Shown here: positions 41,123 through 49,598 of the stretch, piece after piece
Numbering within the stretch: the first letter of the stretch is position 1
Layout of the letters: each line of letters begins with the position of its first letter
Assembly (NCBI GenBank): GCA_035518635.1
Contig: DATIXI010000055.1
Location: 12,778-76,777 of the forward strand
Origin: AC-32 sp035518635
GTDB taxonomy: Bacteria; Actinomycetota; Thermoleophilia; Gaiellales; Gaiellaceae
Direction: 5' to 3'
Length of the DNA: 64,000 nucleotides
Notes under the pieces: model-generated
Seen by the model: only the letters and a program-made list of their open reading frames with translations
Told to the model about the DNA's origin: nothing
Databases searched by the model: none
Translations under genes and position numbers: made by a program

Positions 41123-41521
41123 GTGCTAGCGGATTGGACATTCGGAACGGTGTTGTGGGAGATGCTGATCATCTTCGCCTGGATCATCTGGTTCTGGCTC
41201 CTGATCACCGTGTTCGCCGACCTCTTCCGCCGGCACGACATCGGCGGCGGGGCGAAGGTGCTCTGGTGCATCTTCGTGATCATCCTGCCCTTCCTGGGCG
41301 TGTTCATCTACCTCCTCGTCGAGCACGCGGGCATGGCCGACCGCAACACGCAGCAGATGCAGGCGGCCCAGGCGCAGACGGACGCCTACATCAAGGACGT
41401 TGCCGGCAGCGGTGGGCCGGCCGCCGAGATCGAGCGGGCCAAGGGCCTCCTCGACAGCGGCGCCATCTCGCAGGCCGAGTACGACCAGATCAAGTCGAAG
41501 GCGCTGAGCGGCTCCGCCTGA
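41123..41521 (+). CDS. Two-helix membrane protein with C-terminal SHOCT domain
   Basis: A 132-residue protein with two membrane helices (about residues 12-32 and 47-68) of the PLDc_N type (WCIFVIILPFLGVFIYLLVE). A Gln/Ala-rich linker and a terminal SHOCT module (IERAKGLLDSGAISQAEYDQ) follow. SHOCT domains are short oligomerisation segments. GTG 41123 follows GGAAGGAG. It is a single gene between the c-di-GMP protein and the MFS exporter. The role is unknown. Confidence 0.8.
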   Translation: MLADWTFGTVLWEMLIIFAWIIWFWLLITVFADLFRRHDIGGGAKVLWCIFVIILPFLGVFIYLLVEHAGMADRNTQQMQAAQAQTDAYIKDVAGSGGPAAEIERAKGLLDSGAISQAEYDQIKSKALSGSA

Positions 41522-41579
41522 GATAAGCACACCTCCGAGCTCGCCCGATCCGCCCGGCGGCGGCCCTTCATGGCCCCTG

Positions 41580-43178
41580 CTAGGCGGCTTGTTTGGGTTT
41601 TCCCGGTAACCGCCGCGTGAACCAGAACGAGAGCACCGCGAGGAGCGCGACTGCGAGCATCGAGACCTTCAACGCGTCGAGCTGCGCGTCGGCGTAGTCG
41701 TCGGTGACCGCGGTCGCGTCGGCCGGCGACAAGCCGGCGTCGCGCAGGTTCTTGTATGCCTCCTCGGTCGTGACGATCGGGATCCCGGTCTCGGTGGCCG
41801 ACGAGATCTGCGTCTTCACGTCGGAGGGCACGGCGGGGTTCTCCTGGATCCGCGAGTTGAACCCGTTCAGGAGCCCGAGGAGCAGGACGGAGCCGATCAG
41901 CGCGGTGCCGAGGGACGCGCCGAGGTTCTGCGCCGTCCCCTGCAGTCCCCCGGCCTCGTTCGTCTCGTCCGGCGGGGCCGAGGACATGATCACGTTGCCG
42001 AGCTGCGACATCAGGAGCCCGGCGCCGATCCCGAAGAAGACGAGCGCCACGGCGAAGGCCGTGCCGTTCAGGGCCACGTCGATCGTCCCGACGAGCACGA
42101 GCGCTGCGATCGCCATCGCCCCGAGGCCGACCTGGACGACGGCCCGCGGGCCGAACCGCACGGCCACCTTCGGCCCGGTGAGCGCAGCGGCCAGCATCGA
42201 GATCGACATCGGGAAGAGCCGCTTCCCCGTCTCGAACGCGTCGAAGCCGAGCACGACCTGGAGGTACACCGGCAGCACGAAGAACGTGCCCATCACGATC
42301 AGCTGCTGTGCGCACAGCGAGGAGAGCCCCGCGCGCAGCGTCTCGATCTTCAGCAGCGCGCGGTTGAGGAGCGTGCTCCTGCCTTGCCGCTCGCGGCGCT
42401 CCTCCCACAAAAGGAAGCAGCCGAGGACGACGAAGCCGCCGGCGATCAGGAACGGCACCAGCGAGAACCCGAGCGGCGTGATCTCGTGCCCGTTGATCGT
42501 CGGCGCGTCGATCGGCCTGATCCAGCCCCAGACGCTGCTCTTCAGGATCCCGAACACGATCAGGCCGAGCGCGGTCGCCGAGAGCGCCGCGCCGCCGTAG
42601 TCAAGCTTCGGCGGGTGCTCGGGCTTGGGCGCGTGCTTCATCCGGCGGTGGACGATGAGCACCGCGATCACCACCACGACCTCGCCGACGAAGACGTACC
42701 GCCAGCTCCAGGTCGTCGTCACGTAGCCCCCGATCAGCGGGCCGGCCGCGATCGCCGCGCCGGCGGCGCCGCCGATCATCCCGTAGGCGAACGCGCGCGC
42801 CTTGCCCTCGTAGTTCGCGGCGGTCAGCGCGGCGATCGCCGGGATCACGAGCACCGCGCCGAGCCCCTCGATACACGACCAGCCGAGCAGCAGCACCGTG
42901 AGGTTCGGGCTGAGCGACGTGATCAGCGAGCCGAGCCCGTACACGGCCAGGCCGAGGCCGAAGGCCCGGTCACGGCCCAGGATGTCGCCGAGCTTCGCGC
43001 CGACGAGCATGAACGCCGCCATCACGAGCGTGTACAGCGTGATGGCGCTCTGCACGCCGGTGACCGTCGTGTTCAGGTCTTCGACGATCTGCGAGATCGA
43101 GACGTTCATCACGCTCGAGTCGAGCACCATGATGAACTGGGCCGAGGCGAGGATCACGAGGGGCAGCCACTTGCGCAT
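41580..43178 (-). CDS. MFS drug exporter, DHA2 family (14 membrane helices)
   Basis: A 532-residue transporter of EmrB/QacA type with 14 hydrophobic segments. QFIMVLDSSVMNVSISQIVE is the helix 1 motif D1 with its conserved Asp. FMLVGAKLGDILGRDRAFGL is motif A, and IGGAAGAAIAAGPLIGGYVT is motif C, the antiporter signature. It should expel hydrophobic compounds using the proton gradient. ATG 43178 lies 6 nt after TAGAGT, so a leaderless message is likely. No TetR-type regulator is adjacent. Confidence 0.9.
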   Translation of the reverse strand: MRKWLPLVILASAQFIMVLDSSVMNVSISQIVEDLNTTVTGVQSAITLYTLVMAAFMLVGAKLGDILGRDRAFGLGLAVYGLGSLITSLSPNLTVLLLGWSCIEGLGAVLVIPAIAALTAANYEGKARAFAYGMIGGAAGAAIAAGPLIGGYVTTTWSWRYVFVGEVVVVIAVLIVHRRMKHAPKPEHPPKLDYGGAALSATALGLIVFGILKSSVWGWIRPIDAPTINGHEITPLGFSLVPFLIAGGFVVLGCFLLWEERRERQGRSTLLNRALLKIETLRAGLSSLCAQQLIVMGTFFVLPVYLQVVLGFDAFETGKRLFPMSISMLAAALTGPKVAVRFGPRAVVQVGLGAMAIAALVLVGTIDVALNGTAFAVALVFFGIGAGLLMSQLGNVIMSSAPPDETNEAGGLQGTAQNLGASLGTALIGSVLLLGLLNGFNSRIQENPAVPSDVKTQISSATETGIPIVTTEEAYKNLRDAGLSPADATAVTDDYADAQLDALKVSMLAVALLAVLSFWFTRRLPGKPKQAA

Positions 43179-43271
43179 CGTGCGACTCTAAGGGCAAGTG
43201 GCCGACGGAGAAAGGCTCGCGGCGTGCCCTTGTTCCTCGCCCAGCGGCCGGGCGCCGCCTAGCGCGTGCGT

Positions 43272-43334
43272 CCTGTAGGGCTGTACAGGCGCCGTGCGCG
43301 CTTGACCGACCGTGCCGGGTCGTTTATTCATACT
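43272..43334 (+). promoter_or_regulatory. Promoter and inverted repeat before the catabolic operon
   Basis: An inverted repeat CCTGTA (43272-43277), 6-nt spacer, TACAGG (43284-43289) lies just upstream of TTGACC (43302-43307). A -10 is either TATTCA (43325-43330, 17-bp spacer) or CATACT (43329-43334), close to the GTG at 43340. The inverted repeat is a candidate operator for the XRE-cupin regulator encoded at the end of the operon. This is inferred from position. Confidence 0.45.
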
Positions 43335-43339
43335 GGACA

Positions 43340-44242
43340 GTGAGCAGCTCTCAGGGCCAGCGACTCACCGTCGGGTGGATCGGTCTCGGAAACATGGGCT
43401 CGGCGATGGCCGAGCGCGTCCTGGACGAGGGCTTCCCGCTCGTCGTGTACAACCGGACGCCCGGGAAGACGGAGGCGCTCGTGGCCCGAGGCGCGGCTCT
43501 CGCAGCGACGATCGCGGAGCTCGCCGGGAAGGCGGACGTCGTCTTCACATCGCTCGCCGACGACGATGCGCTCGAGGCCGTCGCAGGTGAGGTCATCTCT
43601 GCGGCGCGGCCGGGCACGGTCCTGATCGACGCGAGCACCGTGTCTCCCACCGTTTCCGCACGGGTCGCCGCGCTGGCCGAGGAGGCCTCCGTCGAGTACC
43701 TGCGCGCGCCGGTCAGCGGCAACCCGACCGTTGTCCGCGCCGGGAACCTGCGCTTCATGGTCTCGGGCGCGCGCGAGACGCTCGAGCGCGTCGAACCGGT
43801 GATCCTCGCGATCGGCCCCGCCATCCACTACGTCGGCGACGGAGAGCAGGCGCGGGTCGTCAAGCTCGCGATCAACCTGATGATCGCCGGCCTCGCGCAG
43901 CTGATGTCCGAGGCCCTCGTGCTCGCCGAGGCGTCTGGAGTCTCGCGCGCGGACCTGCTCGAGGTGATGGCGGACTCGGCCGCGGGTGCGCCGTTCGTCA
44001 AGTACAAGACGGAGCCCCTGCTGCGCGACGACTACTCGGCGACGTTCACGACTGCGCTGCTGGAGAAGGACATCGATCTCATGCTCGACGCGGCGGCGCA
44101 GGCCGAGGTGAGCCTTCCGATGACGCGCGAGCTGAAGACGCTCGTGCACTCGGCGGTCGAGGCCGGCTACGCGGACGACGATCTCATGGCGCTCTTCCTG
44201 CACCTTCGGAGCGCTTCCCTCGACCAGGAGGTGGTCCGATGA
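43340..44242 (+). CDS. NAD(P)-dependent beta-hydroxyacid dehydrogenase (3-hydroxyisobutyrate/tartronate-semialdehyde type)
   Basis: A 300-residue protein. VGWIGLGNMGSAMAERVLDE is the Rossmann GxGxxG motif. LRAPVSGNPTVVRAGNLRFM is the substrate-binding region (family motif with S-G), VKLAINLMIAGLAQLMSEAL contains the catalytic Lys and Asn, and the C-terminal half is all helical. Members reduce or oxidise small beta-hydroxyacids such as 3-hydroxyisobutyrate or tartronate semialdehyde (GlxR). It starts the seven-gene operon, probably from a leaderless or near-leaderless message. The stop overlaps the next start (ATGA). Confidence 0.85.
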   Translation: MSSSQGQRLTVGWIGLGNMGSAMAERVLDEGFPLVVYNRTPGKTEALVARGAALAATIAELAGKADVVFTSLADDDALEAVAGEVISAARPGTVLIDASTVSPTVSARVAALAEEASVEYLRAPVSGNPTVVRAGNLRFMVSGARETLERVEPVILAIGPAIHYVGDGEQARVVKLAINLMIAGLAQLMSEALVLAEASGVSRADLLEVMADSAAGAPFVKYKTEPLLRDDYSATFTTALLEKDIDLMLDAAAQAEVSLPMTRELKTLVHSAVEAGYADDDLMALFLHLRSASLDQEVVR

Positions 44243-45597
44243 GAAGCAGGTCCGTGGGCTCGCCCGACGCGACGCGGGCGGTGGACTGGGAGCAGCGCAT
44301 CGACTTCCCGCGGCTCCGCCAGGACCGCCTGGACCGAGCGAAGGCCGCGCTCGAGGCCTCCGATCTCGGCGCGCTGCTGCTGTTCGACCCGAACAACATC
44401 CGCTACGTCACGAGCACGCACATCGGGGAGTGGGCACGCGACAAGAACGCGCGCTTCACGTTCCTCGCGCGCGGCGCCGACCCGATCCTCTGGGACTTCG
44501 GCTCCGCCGCGCGCCACCACCAGCTGTTCGCGCCGTGGCTGCCGCCCGAGAACTTCCGCGCCGGCGTCTCGCCGATGCGCGGCGCGATGCCCGTCGAGAC
44601 CGGGATCCCGGACCGGCTCGGGCAGCGGATCGCGCACGAGATGCGGGAGCACGGGGTCGAGGGCGAGCCGCTCGGGATCGACATGGCCGACCTGCTCACG
44701 ATCGAGGCGCTCGGCCGCGCCGGGGTGCACGTCACCGACGGGTCCCAGGTCATGCTCGAGGCCCGGAAGATCAAGACCGCGCAGGAGATCGCGCTGCTCG
44801 ACCAGTCGGCCGGGCTCGTCGACGCCGTCTACGAAGAGATCTACGAGGTGCTGCGGCCGGGCGTGTACGAGCACGAGATCGTCGCCCGCGCGCACGAGCT
44901 GCTCTTCGAGATGGGCTCGGAGCAGGTCGAGGCCGTGAACGCGGTTTCCGGCGACCGCTGCAACCCGCACCCGCACGTCTTCTCGGACCGGCTCCTGCGG
45001 CCGGGGGACCAGGCGTTCTTCGACATCATCCACTCGTTCATGGGCTACCGGACGTGCTACTACCGCACGTTCAACGTCGGCGGCGTCAGCCACTCGCAGC
45101 TCGATGCCTACAAGCAGTGCCGCGAGTGGCTGGACAATGCGATCGCGCTCGTCCGGCCGGGCATGACGACCGACAAGATCGCGGAGGTCTGGCCGACCGC
45201 GGAGGAGCTCGGCTTCCCGGACGAGGAGACGTGCTTCGGCCTCCAGTTCGGGCACGGGATCGGCGTCGGTCTCTACGAGTCGCCGATGATCTCGCGCGTC
45301 CACTCGCTCGAGAGCCCGGTCGAGCTCGAGGAGGGGATGGTGTTCGCGCTCGAGACGTACTGCGCGGCGACCGACGGCCGCTCCGCGGCGAGGATCGAGG
45401 AGGAGGTGGTCGTGACCGCGACCGGTTGCGACGTGATCACCCGCTTCCCGGCCGAGGAGCTGCTCGTCGCCGGCCGCACGTACGTGCGCGGGGCGGACCT
45501 CGTCGACGAGGGCAGCGCGGGCCAGGAGGGCACGCAGGGGATGGCCGAGGCGGTCGCGTCCTCGGCGGTCGTCGAGCCGGCAGGTGTGCCCCGGTGA
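44239..45597 (+). CDS. Creatinase/DddP-fold M24 family protein with altered metal site
   Basis: A 452-residue protein. The N-terminal domain (LLLFDPNNIRYVTSTHIGEW, ILWDFGSAARHH) and C-terminal pita-bread domain match the creatinase/prolidase M24 family, and the layout resembles DddP, the M24-type DMSP lyase. In the metal site FFDIIHSFMGYRTCYYRTF keeps only the first Asp. The other two aspartates expected from DddP (D-x-D ... D) are Ile and Cys. The His (QFGHGIGVGLYE) and both Glu positions (FALETY, RIEEEV) are present. It may bind metal differently or act without it. Hydrolysis of a C-N bond, as in creatinase, fits the operon, but the substrate is unknown. Confidence 0.75.
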   Translation: MRSRSVGSPDATRAVDWEQRIDFPRLRQDRLDRAKAALEASDLGALLLFDPNNIRYVTSTHIGEWARDKNARFTFLARGADPILWDFGSAARHHQLFAPWLPPENFRAGVSPMRGAMPVETGIPDRLGQRIAHEMREHGVEGEPLGIDMADLLTIEALGRAGVHVTDGSQVMLEARKIKTAQEIALLDQSAGLVDAVYEEIYEVLRPGVYEHEIVARAHELLFEMGSEQVEAVNAVSGDRCNPHPHVFSDRLLRPGDQAFFDIIHSFMGYRTCYYRTFNVGGVSHSQLDAYKQCREWLDNAIALVRPGMTTDKIAEVWPTAEELGFPDEETCFGLQFGHGIGVGLYESPMISRVHSLESPVELEEGMVFALETYCAATDGRSAARIEEEVVVTATGCDVITRFPAEELLVAGRTYVRGADLVDEGSAGQEGTQGMAEAVASSAVVEPAGVPR

Positions 45598-46526
45598 GCG
45601 ACACGGGGACGCACGAGCTCGCCGACGGGCGGCCGGGCTACCGGCTCGTCCGCCGCGAGGACGTCGAGCTCGCCCCAGGCCTGCCCGGCCGCTCGAGCGG
45701 CCTCAGCTCGTGCCGCCTCGTCGACGGCACGCTCGGCTCGACGCACATGGCGCTGACGCTGGTCTCGCTCGAGGACGGCCACGTCGACGAGCACCTGCAC
45801 TCGTTCGAGTCCAGCCTCTACGTGCTCGAGGGCGAGCCGGTGCTCTACCTGGAGGGGCGCGGCGTGACGCTCGAGCCCGGCGCCTGCGCGGCGATTCCCG
45901 TGGGAACCCCGCACGCGTTCCGCTCTGCCGAGCGCTCGCTCTGGATCGAGATGGCCGCCCCGCGCCCGCGCGTCGACGGGAGCGACACGTTCTTCCTCGG
46001 CCCGGCGCCGGACGCCGAGGCGGTGCCGCTCGACGCCCGCGACCCGCGCAACCACAACCTCTTCCTGCTCCGAGACGGCGAGATGAACCTCGACCTCCTG
46101 AAGCGCGGCCAGGCGATGGGCGCGCCGACCGTCTCCGGGAGCATGGCGACCGCCGTCCTCGCGTACAGCGGGATCGCGGTGAAGATGCTCGTCGACCAGC
46201 GGCTCGACGCGCAGCTGCACACGATGTTCATGGTCGACTACCAGCCCGGCGCCTGCGCCAACCCGCACGACCACCCGTTCGAGGAGTCGTACTACATGCT
46301 CGAGGGCGAGGTCGACGTCGTCGCCGACGGCGATCGCTACACGCTCCGCCCTGGCGACGTCTTCTGGACCGGGACCGGGTGCGTGCACGCGTTCTACGAG
46401 ACCCGGGCGCAGCCGGTGCGCTGGCTCGAGACCTCGGCGCCCGGGCCGCCGCCGCGCTACTCGTACCGGCACGAGCGCGACTGGGCGTATCTCACCGAGC
46501 GCCTCGCGGGAGCGGGTGTGCCGTGA
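45594..46526 (+). CDS. Bicupin resembling (S)-ureidoglycine aminohydrolase
   Basis: A 310-residue protein with two cupin barrels. The first (about 45-125) has EHLHSFESSLYVLEGEPVLY, and the second (about 205-285) has NPHDHPFEESYYMLEGEVDV and LRPGDVFWTGTGCVHAF. The second barrel keeps the His-x-His, Glu and later His expected to bind a metal. Size and two-barrel layout match UGHY/YlbA of allantoin breakdown, which releases ammonia from ureidoglycine. Sequence similarity by eye is moderate, so the reaction is not certain. The GTG at 45594 overlaps the M24 stop, and the end overlaps the E1alpha start. Confidence 0.65.
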   Translation: MSDTGTHELADGRPGYRLVRREDVELAPGLPGRSSGLSSCRLVDGTLGSTHMALTLVSLEDGHVDEHLHSFESSLYVLEGEPVLYLEGRGVTLEPGACAAIPVGTPHAFRSAERSLWIEMAAPRPRVDGSDTFFLGPAPDAEAVPLDARDPRNHNLFLLRDGEMNLDLLKRGQAMGAPTVSGSMATAVLAYSGIAVKMLVDQRLDAQLHTMFMVDYQPGACANPHDHPFEESYYMLEGEVDVVADGDRYTLRPGDVFWTGTGCVHAFYETRAQPVRWLETSAPGPPPRYSYRHERDWAYLTERLAGAGVP

Positions 46527-47503
46527 GCCGCGTCGGGGACAAGCCGGCAACCGGGGTCCTCGACGACCTCGAGCTGTACACCGGGATCTACCGCCGGATG
46601 CTCCTCATCCGGGGCTTCGAGGACCTCGTCCAGTCACTGTTCCTGGCGGGCGAGGTCTACGGGACGACGCACCTGTACTCGGGGCAGGAGGCCGTGGCGA
46701 CGGGCGTTGCCAGCCTGCTCGAGGAACGCGACCGCGTGGCCGCGACCTATCGCGGCCACGGGCACGCGCTCGCGCTCGGCGTCGACCCGCAGGCCCTCCT
46801 CGACGAGATGCTCGCGCGGGAGACCGGGATCAACGGCGGTCGCGCGGGCTCGATGAACGTGACCTCGCCGGCCGACCGGCTGATCGGCTCGTTCGGGATC
46901 GTCGGCGGGAGCATCGCGGCCGCGACCGGGGCCGCGCTCGCGCTGAAGAAGACGACCGGCGGCGTGGCCGTCGCGTACTTCGGCGACGGCACGATGAACC
47001 AGGCCTACGTGTTCGAGTGTCTCAACTTCTGCCAGGTGCTGAAGCTGCCGCTCGTGCTCGTGTGCGAGAACAATGGCTACGGCGAGTACACACCGTTCGA
47101 GTCGGTGACGGCGGGTGGGATCCGGGCGCGCGCGCAGGTCTTCGGGGTTCCGGCCGAGACGATCGACGGCATGAGCGTCTGGACGGTGCGCGAGGCGGCC
47201 TCGCGCGCGCTCGCCTACGTGCGCGGCGGCAACGGCCCGACGTTCATCGAGGCGATCACCTACCGCTTCGTCGGCCACTCGCGGAGCGACCCGGGCGCCT
47301 ACCGGCCCGAGGGGGAGCTCGACGAGTGGAAGGCGCGCGACCCGATCGTCGTCCTTCGCGCGCAGCTCGAGGCGGAAGGCGTGGAGGCCGCCGGGCTGGA
47401 GGGGATCGAGCGGGAGATCGCCGAGGAGCTGGAGCGGATGCGCGAGCGGGGCCTCGCGGCTCCGTTCCCGACCGAGCTGAGCGCGAGCGAGTTCAAGGAC
47501 TGA
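46523..47503 (+). CDS. 2-oxoacid dehydrogenase E1 component, alpha subunit (pyruvate/acetoin type)
   Basis: A 326-residue thiamine diphosphate enzyme subunit. AYFGDGTMNQAYVFECLNFC plus CENNGYGEYTP is the ThDP/Mg motif (GDG ... NN). THLYSGQEAVATGVASLL and YRGHGHALALGVDP are family signatures, and ITYRFVGHSRSDPGAYR is the phosphorylation-loop region. The length fits acetoin dehydrogenase and short E1alpha proteins. It pairs with the E1beta gene at 48633, with E2 placed between them. GTG 46523 overlaps the bicupin stop (GTGA). Confidence 0.85.
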   Translation: MSRVGDKPATGVLDDLELYTGIYRRMLLIRGFEDLVQSLFLAGEVYGTTHLYSGQEAVATGVASLLEERDRVAATYRGHGHALALGVDPQALLDEMLARETGINGGRAGSMNVTSPADRLIGSFGIVGGSIAAATGAALALKKTTGGVAVAYFGDGTMNQAYVFECLNFCQVLKLPLVLVCENNGYGEYTPFESVTAGGIRARAQVFGVPAETIDGMSVWTVREAASRALAYVRGGNGPTFIEAITYRFVGHSRSDPGAYRPEGELDEWKARDPIVVLRAQLEAEGVEAAGLEGIEREIAEELERMRERGLAAPFPTELSASEFKD

Positions 47504-47508
47504 GGCGA

Positions 47509-48633
47509 GTGGCCCGCGAGCTCATGATGCCGAAGCTGTCCGACTCGACGGCCGACGCCGTGATCCTCCGCTGGCTCAAGTCCCCCGGTGATGCGTTCTC
47601 GAGGGGCGAGGCGCTGATCGAGGTCGAGACGGACAAGGCGACGGTCGTCTACGAGGCGGAGTCGGACGGGACGCTCGGCTCGATCCTCGTCCCGGAGGGA
47701 GGCACTGCCTCGATCGGGGAGCCGATAGCGACGCTTGCCAACGGCGACGGCGCGTCGCCCGCGCCTGCGGCGTCCGAGCGGCCGAACGCGTCGCCGGTCG
47801 CGCGGCGCACGGCGGTCGAGCTCGGCGTCTCGCTGCACGGCATCGTCGGCACCGGCGCCGCCGGCCGCATTACGCGAGAGGACGTGGAGCGGGCGGCGGC
47901 CGGGTCGAGCTCGACCGCCCCCGCGCCGAAGCCGGCAAGCGGCGGAAAGGGTGACGTCGACGTGGTCGAGCTGACGGCGACCCAGGCGACGATCGCGCGC
48001 CGGATGGTCGAGTCGGCCACCACGATCCCGTCGTTCACGGTCTCGGCCGACGTCGACATGTCGCTGATCACCGAGCTGCGGCGGCAGGCGCGCGAGGAAC
48101 GCGACGACGTGCCGTCGGTGAACGACTTCGTCGTCAAGGCGGCGGCCGGAACGCTGAAGGAGTTTCCACGGTTCAACGCGTCGTACGCCGACGGGAAGAT
48201 CGAGTGCTACTCGCGGGTCAATGTCGGCGTCGCCGTCGCTACGGACGACGCGCTGCTCGTGCCCGTCGTGCTCGAGGCGGACACGAAGACCCTCGCCGAG
48301 ATCGCCGCGGACACGCGCAGGCTCGCCGAGGCTGCTCGGAGCCGCACGCTCGCGCCCGAGGGCCTGCGCGACGGCACGTTCACGGTCTCGAACCTCGGCA
48401 TGCTCGGGATCTCGGCGTTCACCGCGATCATCGACCCGCCCCAGGTCGCGATCCTCGCCGTCGGCGGAACCCGGCGCGCACCGGTCGAGGACGAGAACGG
48501 CGGCTTCGTCTTCCGCGACCTGGTGACGGTCACCCTCAGCTGCGACCACCGTGTCGTCTACGGCGCCGACGGCGCGCGGTTCCTGTCCCGGCTACGCGAG
48601 CTGCTCGAGCGGCCGCTCACCCTCACGCTCTGA
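47509..48633 (+). CDS. Dihydrolipoamide acyltransferase (E2) of a 2-oxoacid dehydrogenase complex
   Basis: A 374-residue E2. It has an N-terminal lipoyl domain with the lipoyl Lys in IEVETDKATVVYEAE, an E3/E1-binding domain (SPVARRTAVELGVSLHGIVG, ITREDVERA), an Ala/Pro linker and the catalytic domain ending SCDHRVVYGADGARFLSRL with the active His. One lipoyl domain per chain is usual for Gram-positive E2. GTG 47509 is 5 nt after the E1alpha stop with GAGGCGA before it; ATG 47524 is an alternative. The E1beta start overlaps its stop by one base. No lipoamide dehydrogenase gene is in the window, so E3 must come from elsewhere. Confidence 0.9.
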   Translation: MARELMMPKLSDSTADAVILRWLKSPGDAFSRGEALIEVETDKATVVYEAESDGTLGSILVPEGGTASIGEPIATLANGDGASPAPAASERPNASPVARRTAVELGVSLHGIVGTGAAGRITREDVERAAAGSSSTAPAPKPASGGKGDVDVVELTATQATIARRMVESATTIPSFTVSADVDMSLITELRRQAREERDDVPSVNDFVVKAAAGTLKEFPRFNASYADGKIECYSRVNVGVAVATDDALLVPVVLEADTKTLAEIAADTRRLAEAARSRTLAPEGLRDGTFTVSNLGMLGISAFTAIIDPPQVAILAVGGTRRAPVEDENGGFVFRDLVTVTLSCDHRVVYGADGARFLSRLRELLERPLTLTL

Positions 48634-49598
48634 TGCCTGCTGTTCCGTTCCGCACCGCGATTCGCGACGCTCTCGACGAGGAGCTCGCCGCCGACGAGCG
48701 CGTGATCGTCTTCGGCGAGGACATCGCCGCCGCCGGGGGCGTGTTCGCGACGACGACGGGCCTCTACGAGAAGTACGGCCCGGAGCGCGTCTTCGACACG
48801 CCGATCTCCGAGCTGGCGATGACCGGCGCGGCGTTCGGGTCGGCCGTGACCGGCCTGCGGCCAGTGCTCGAGATCATGTTCGGCGACTTCCTGACCCTCG
48901 CGATGGACAGCCTCGTGAACCAGTCGAGCAAGTACTGGTTTCTGACCGAGGAGCAGGTGAGCGTGCCGCTCACGATCCGCTCCGTGGTGGGCGGCGGCGC
49001 GCGCTTCGGGGCGATCCACTCGCAGATGCCTGTCTCCTGGTTCATGGGCGTGCCGGGACTGAAGATCGCCTGCCCGTCGACGCCCGCCGACGCGAAGGCG
49101 CTGCTCAAGGGCGCGATTCGCGACGACAACCCGGTGCTGTTCTTCGAGCACAAGCGGCTGTACACACTCGAGGGCGAGGTCGACGGCGAGGTGGGGAAGC
49201 TCGGCGAGGCGGCCGTCGTCCGCGAGGGCAGCGACATAACGATCGTCGCCGCGATGAAAAGTGTTCACGACAGTCTCGAGGCGGCCGAGGCCCTCGAGCA
49301 GGACGGCGTGTCGGCTGAGGTGATCGACCTCCGCACCCTCCGACCGTTCGATGCGGGGACGGTCGTCGCATCCGTCGAGAAGACCAACCGGATCGCGGTC
49401 GTCGAGGAGGGCCCGCTGACCGGCGGCTGGGCGGGCGAGGTGCTCGCCTCGGTCACCGAGCAGGCCCTCGGGCACCTCGACGACGCCTGGCGCATCGCGA
49501 CCCCCAACACGCCGATCCCCTACAGCCCGCCGCTCGAGGACGCGTTCCTGCCGGGCGCGCACCGGATCGCCGACGAGATCAGGCGGCGCCTCCGGTGA
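48633..49598 (+). CDS. 2-oxoacid dehydrogenase E1 component, beta subunit
   Basis: A 321-residue transketolase-like subunit. VIVFGEDIAAAGGVFATTTG, RVFDTPISELAMTGAAFGSA and LTIRSVVGGGARFGAIHSQ are standard PdhB/AcoB segments, and IDLRTLRPFDAGTVVASVEK opens the C-terminal domain. Together with the subunit at 46523 it makes the ThDP-dependent E1 that decarboxylates a 2-oxoacid and acylates the E2 lipoyl group. The ATG shares one base with the E2 stop, and its own stop overlaps the regulator's GTG. Confidence 0.9.
   Translation: MPAVPFRTAIRDALDEELAADERVIVFGEDIAAAGGVFATTTGLYEKYGPERVFDTPISELAMTGAAFGSAVTGLRPVLEIMFGDFLTLAMDSLVNQSSKYWFLTEEQVSVPLTIRSVVGGGARFGAIHSQMPVSWFMGVPGLKIACPSTPADAKALLKGAIRDDNPVLFFEHKRLYTLEGEVDGEVGKLGEAAVVREGSDITIVAAMKSVHDSLEAAEALEQDGVSAEVIDLRTLRPFDAGTVVASVEKTNRIAVVEEGPLTGGWAGEVLASVTEQALGHLDDAWRIATPNTPIPYSPPLEDAFLPGAHRIADEIRRRLR

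Noticed and set aside
44239..46526. DMSP lyase system (DddP-like protein next to a cupin)
   Set aside because: The DddP-like protein lacks two of the metal aspartates, the cupin is a two-barrel UGHY-like protein unlike DddL/Q/W, and no DMSP transporter or acrylate genes are nearby.
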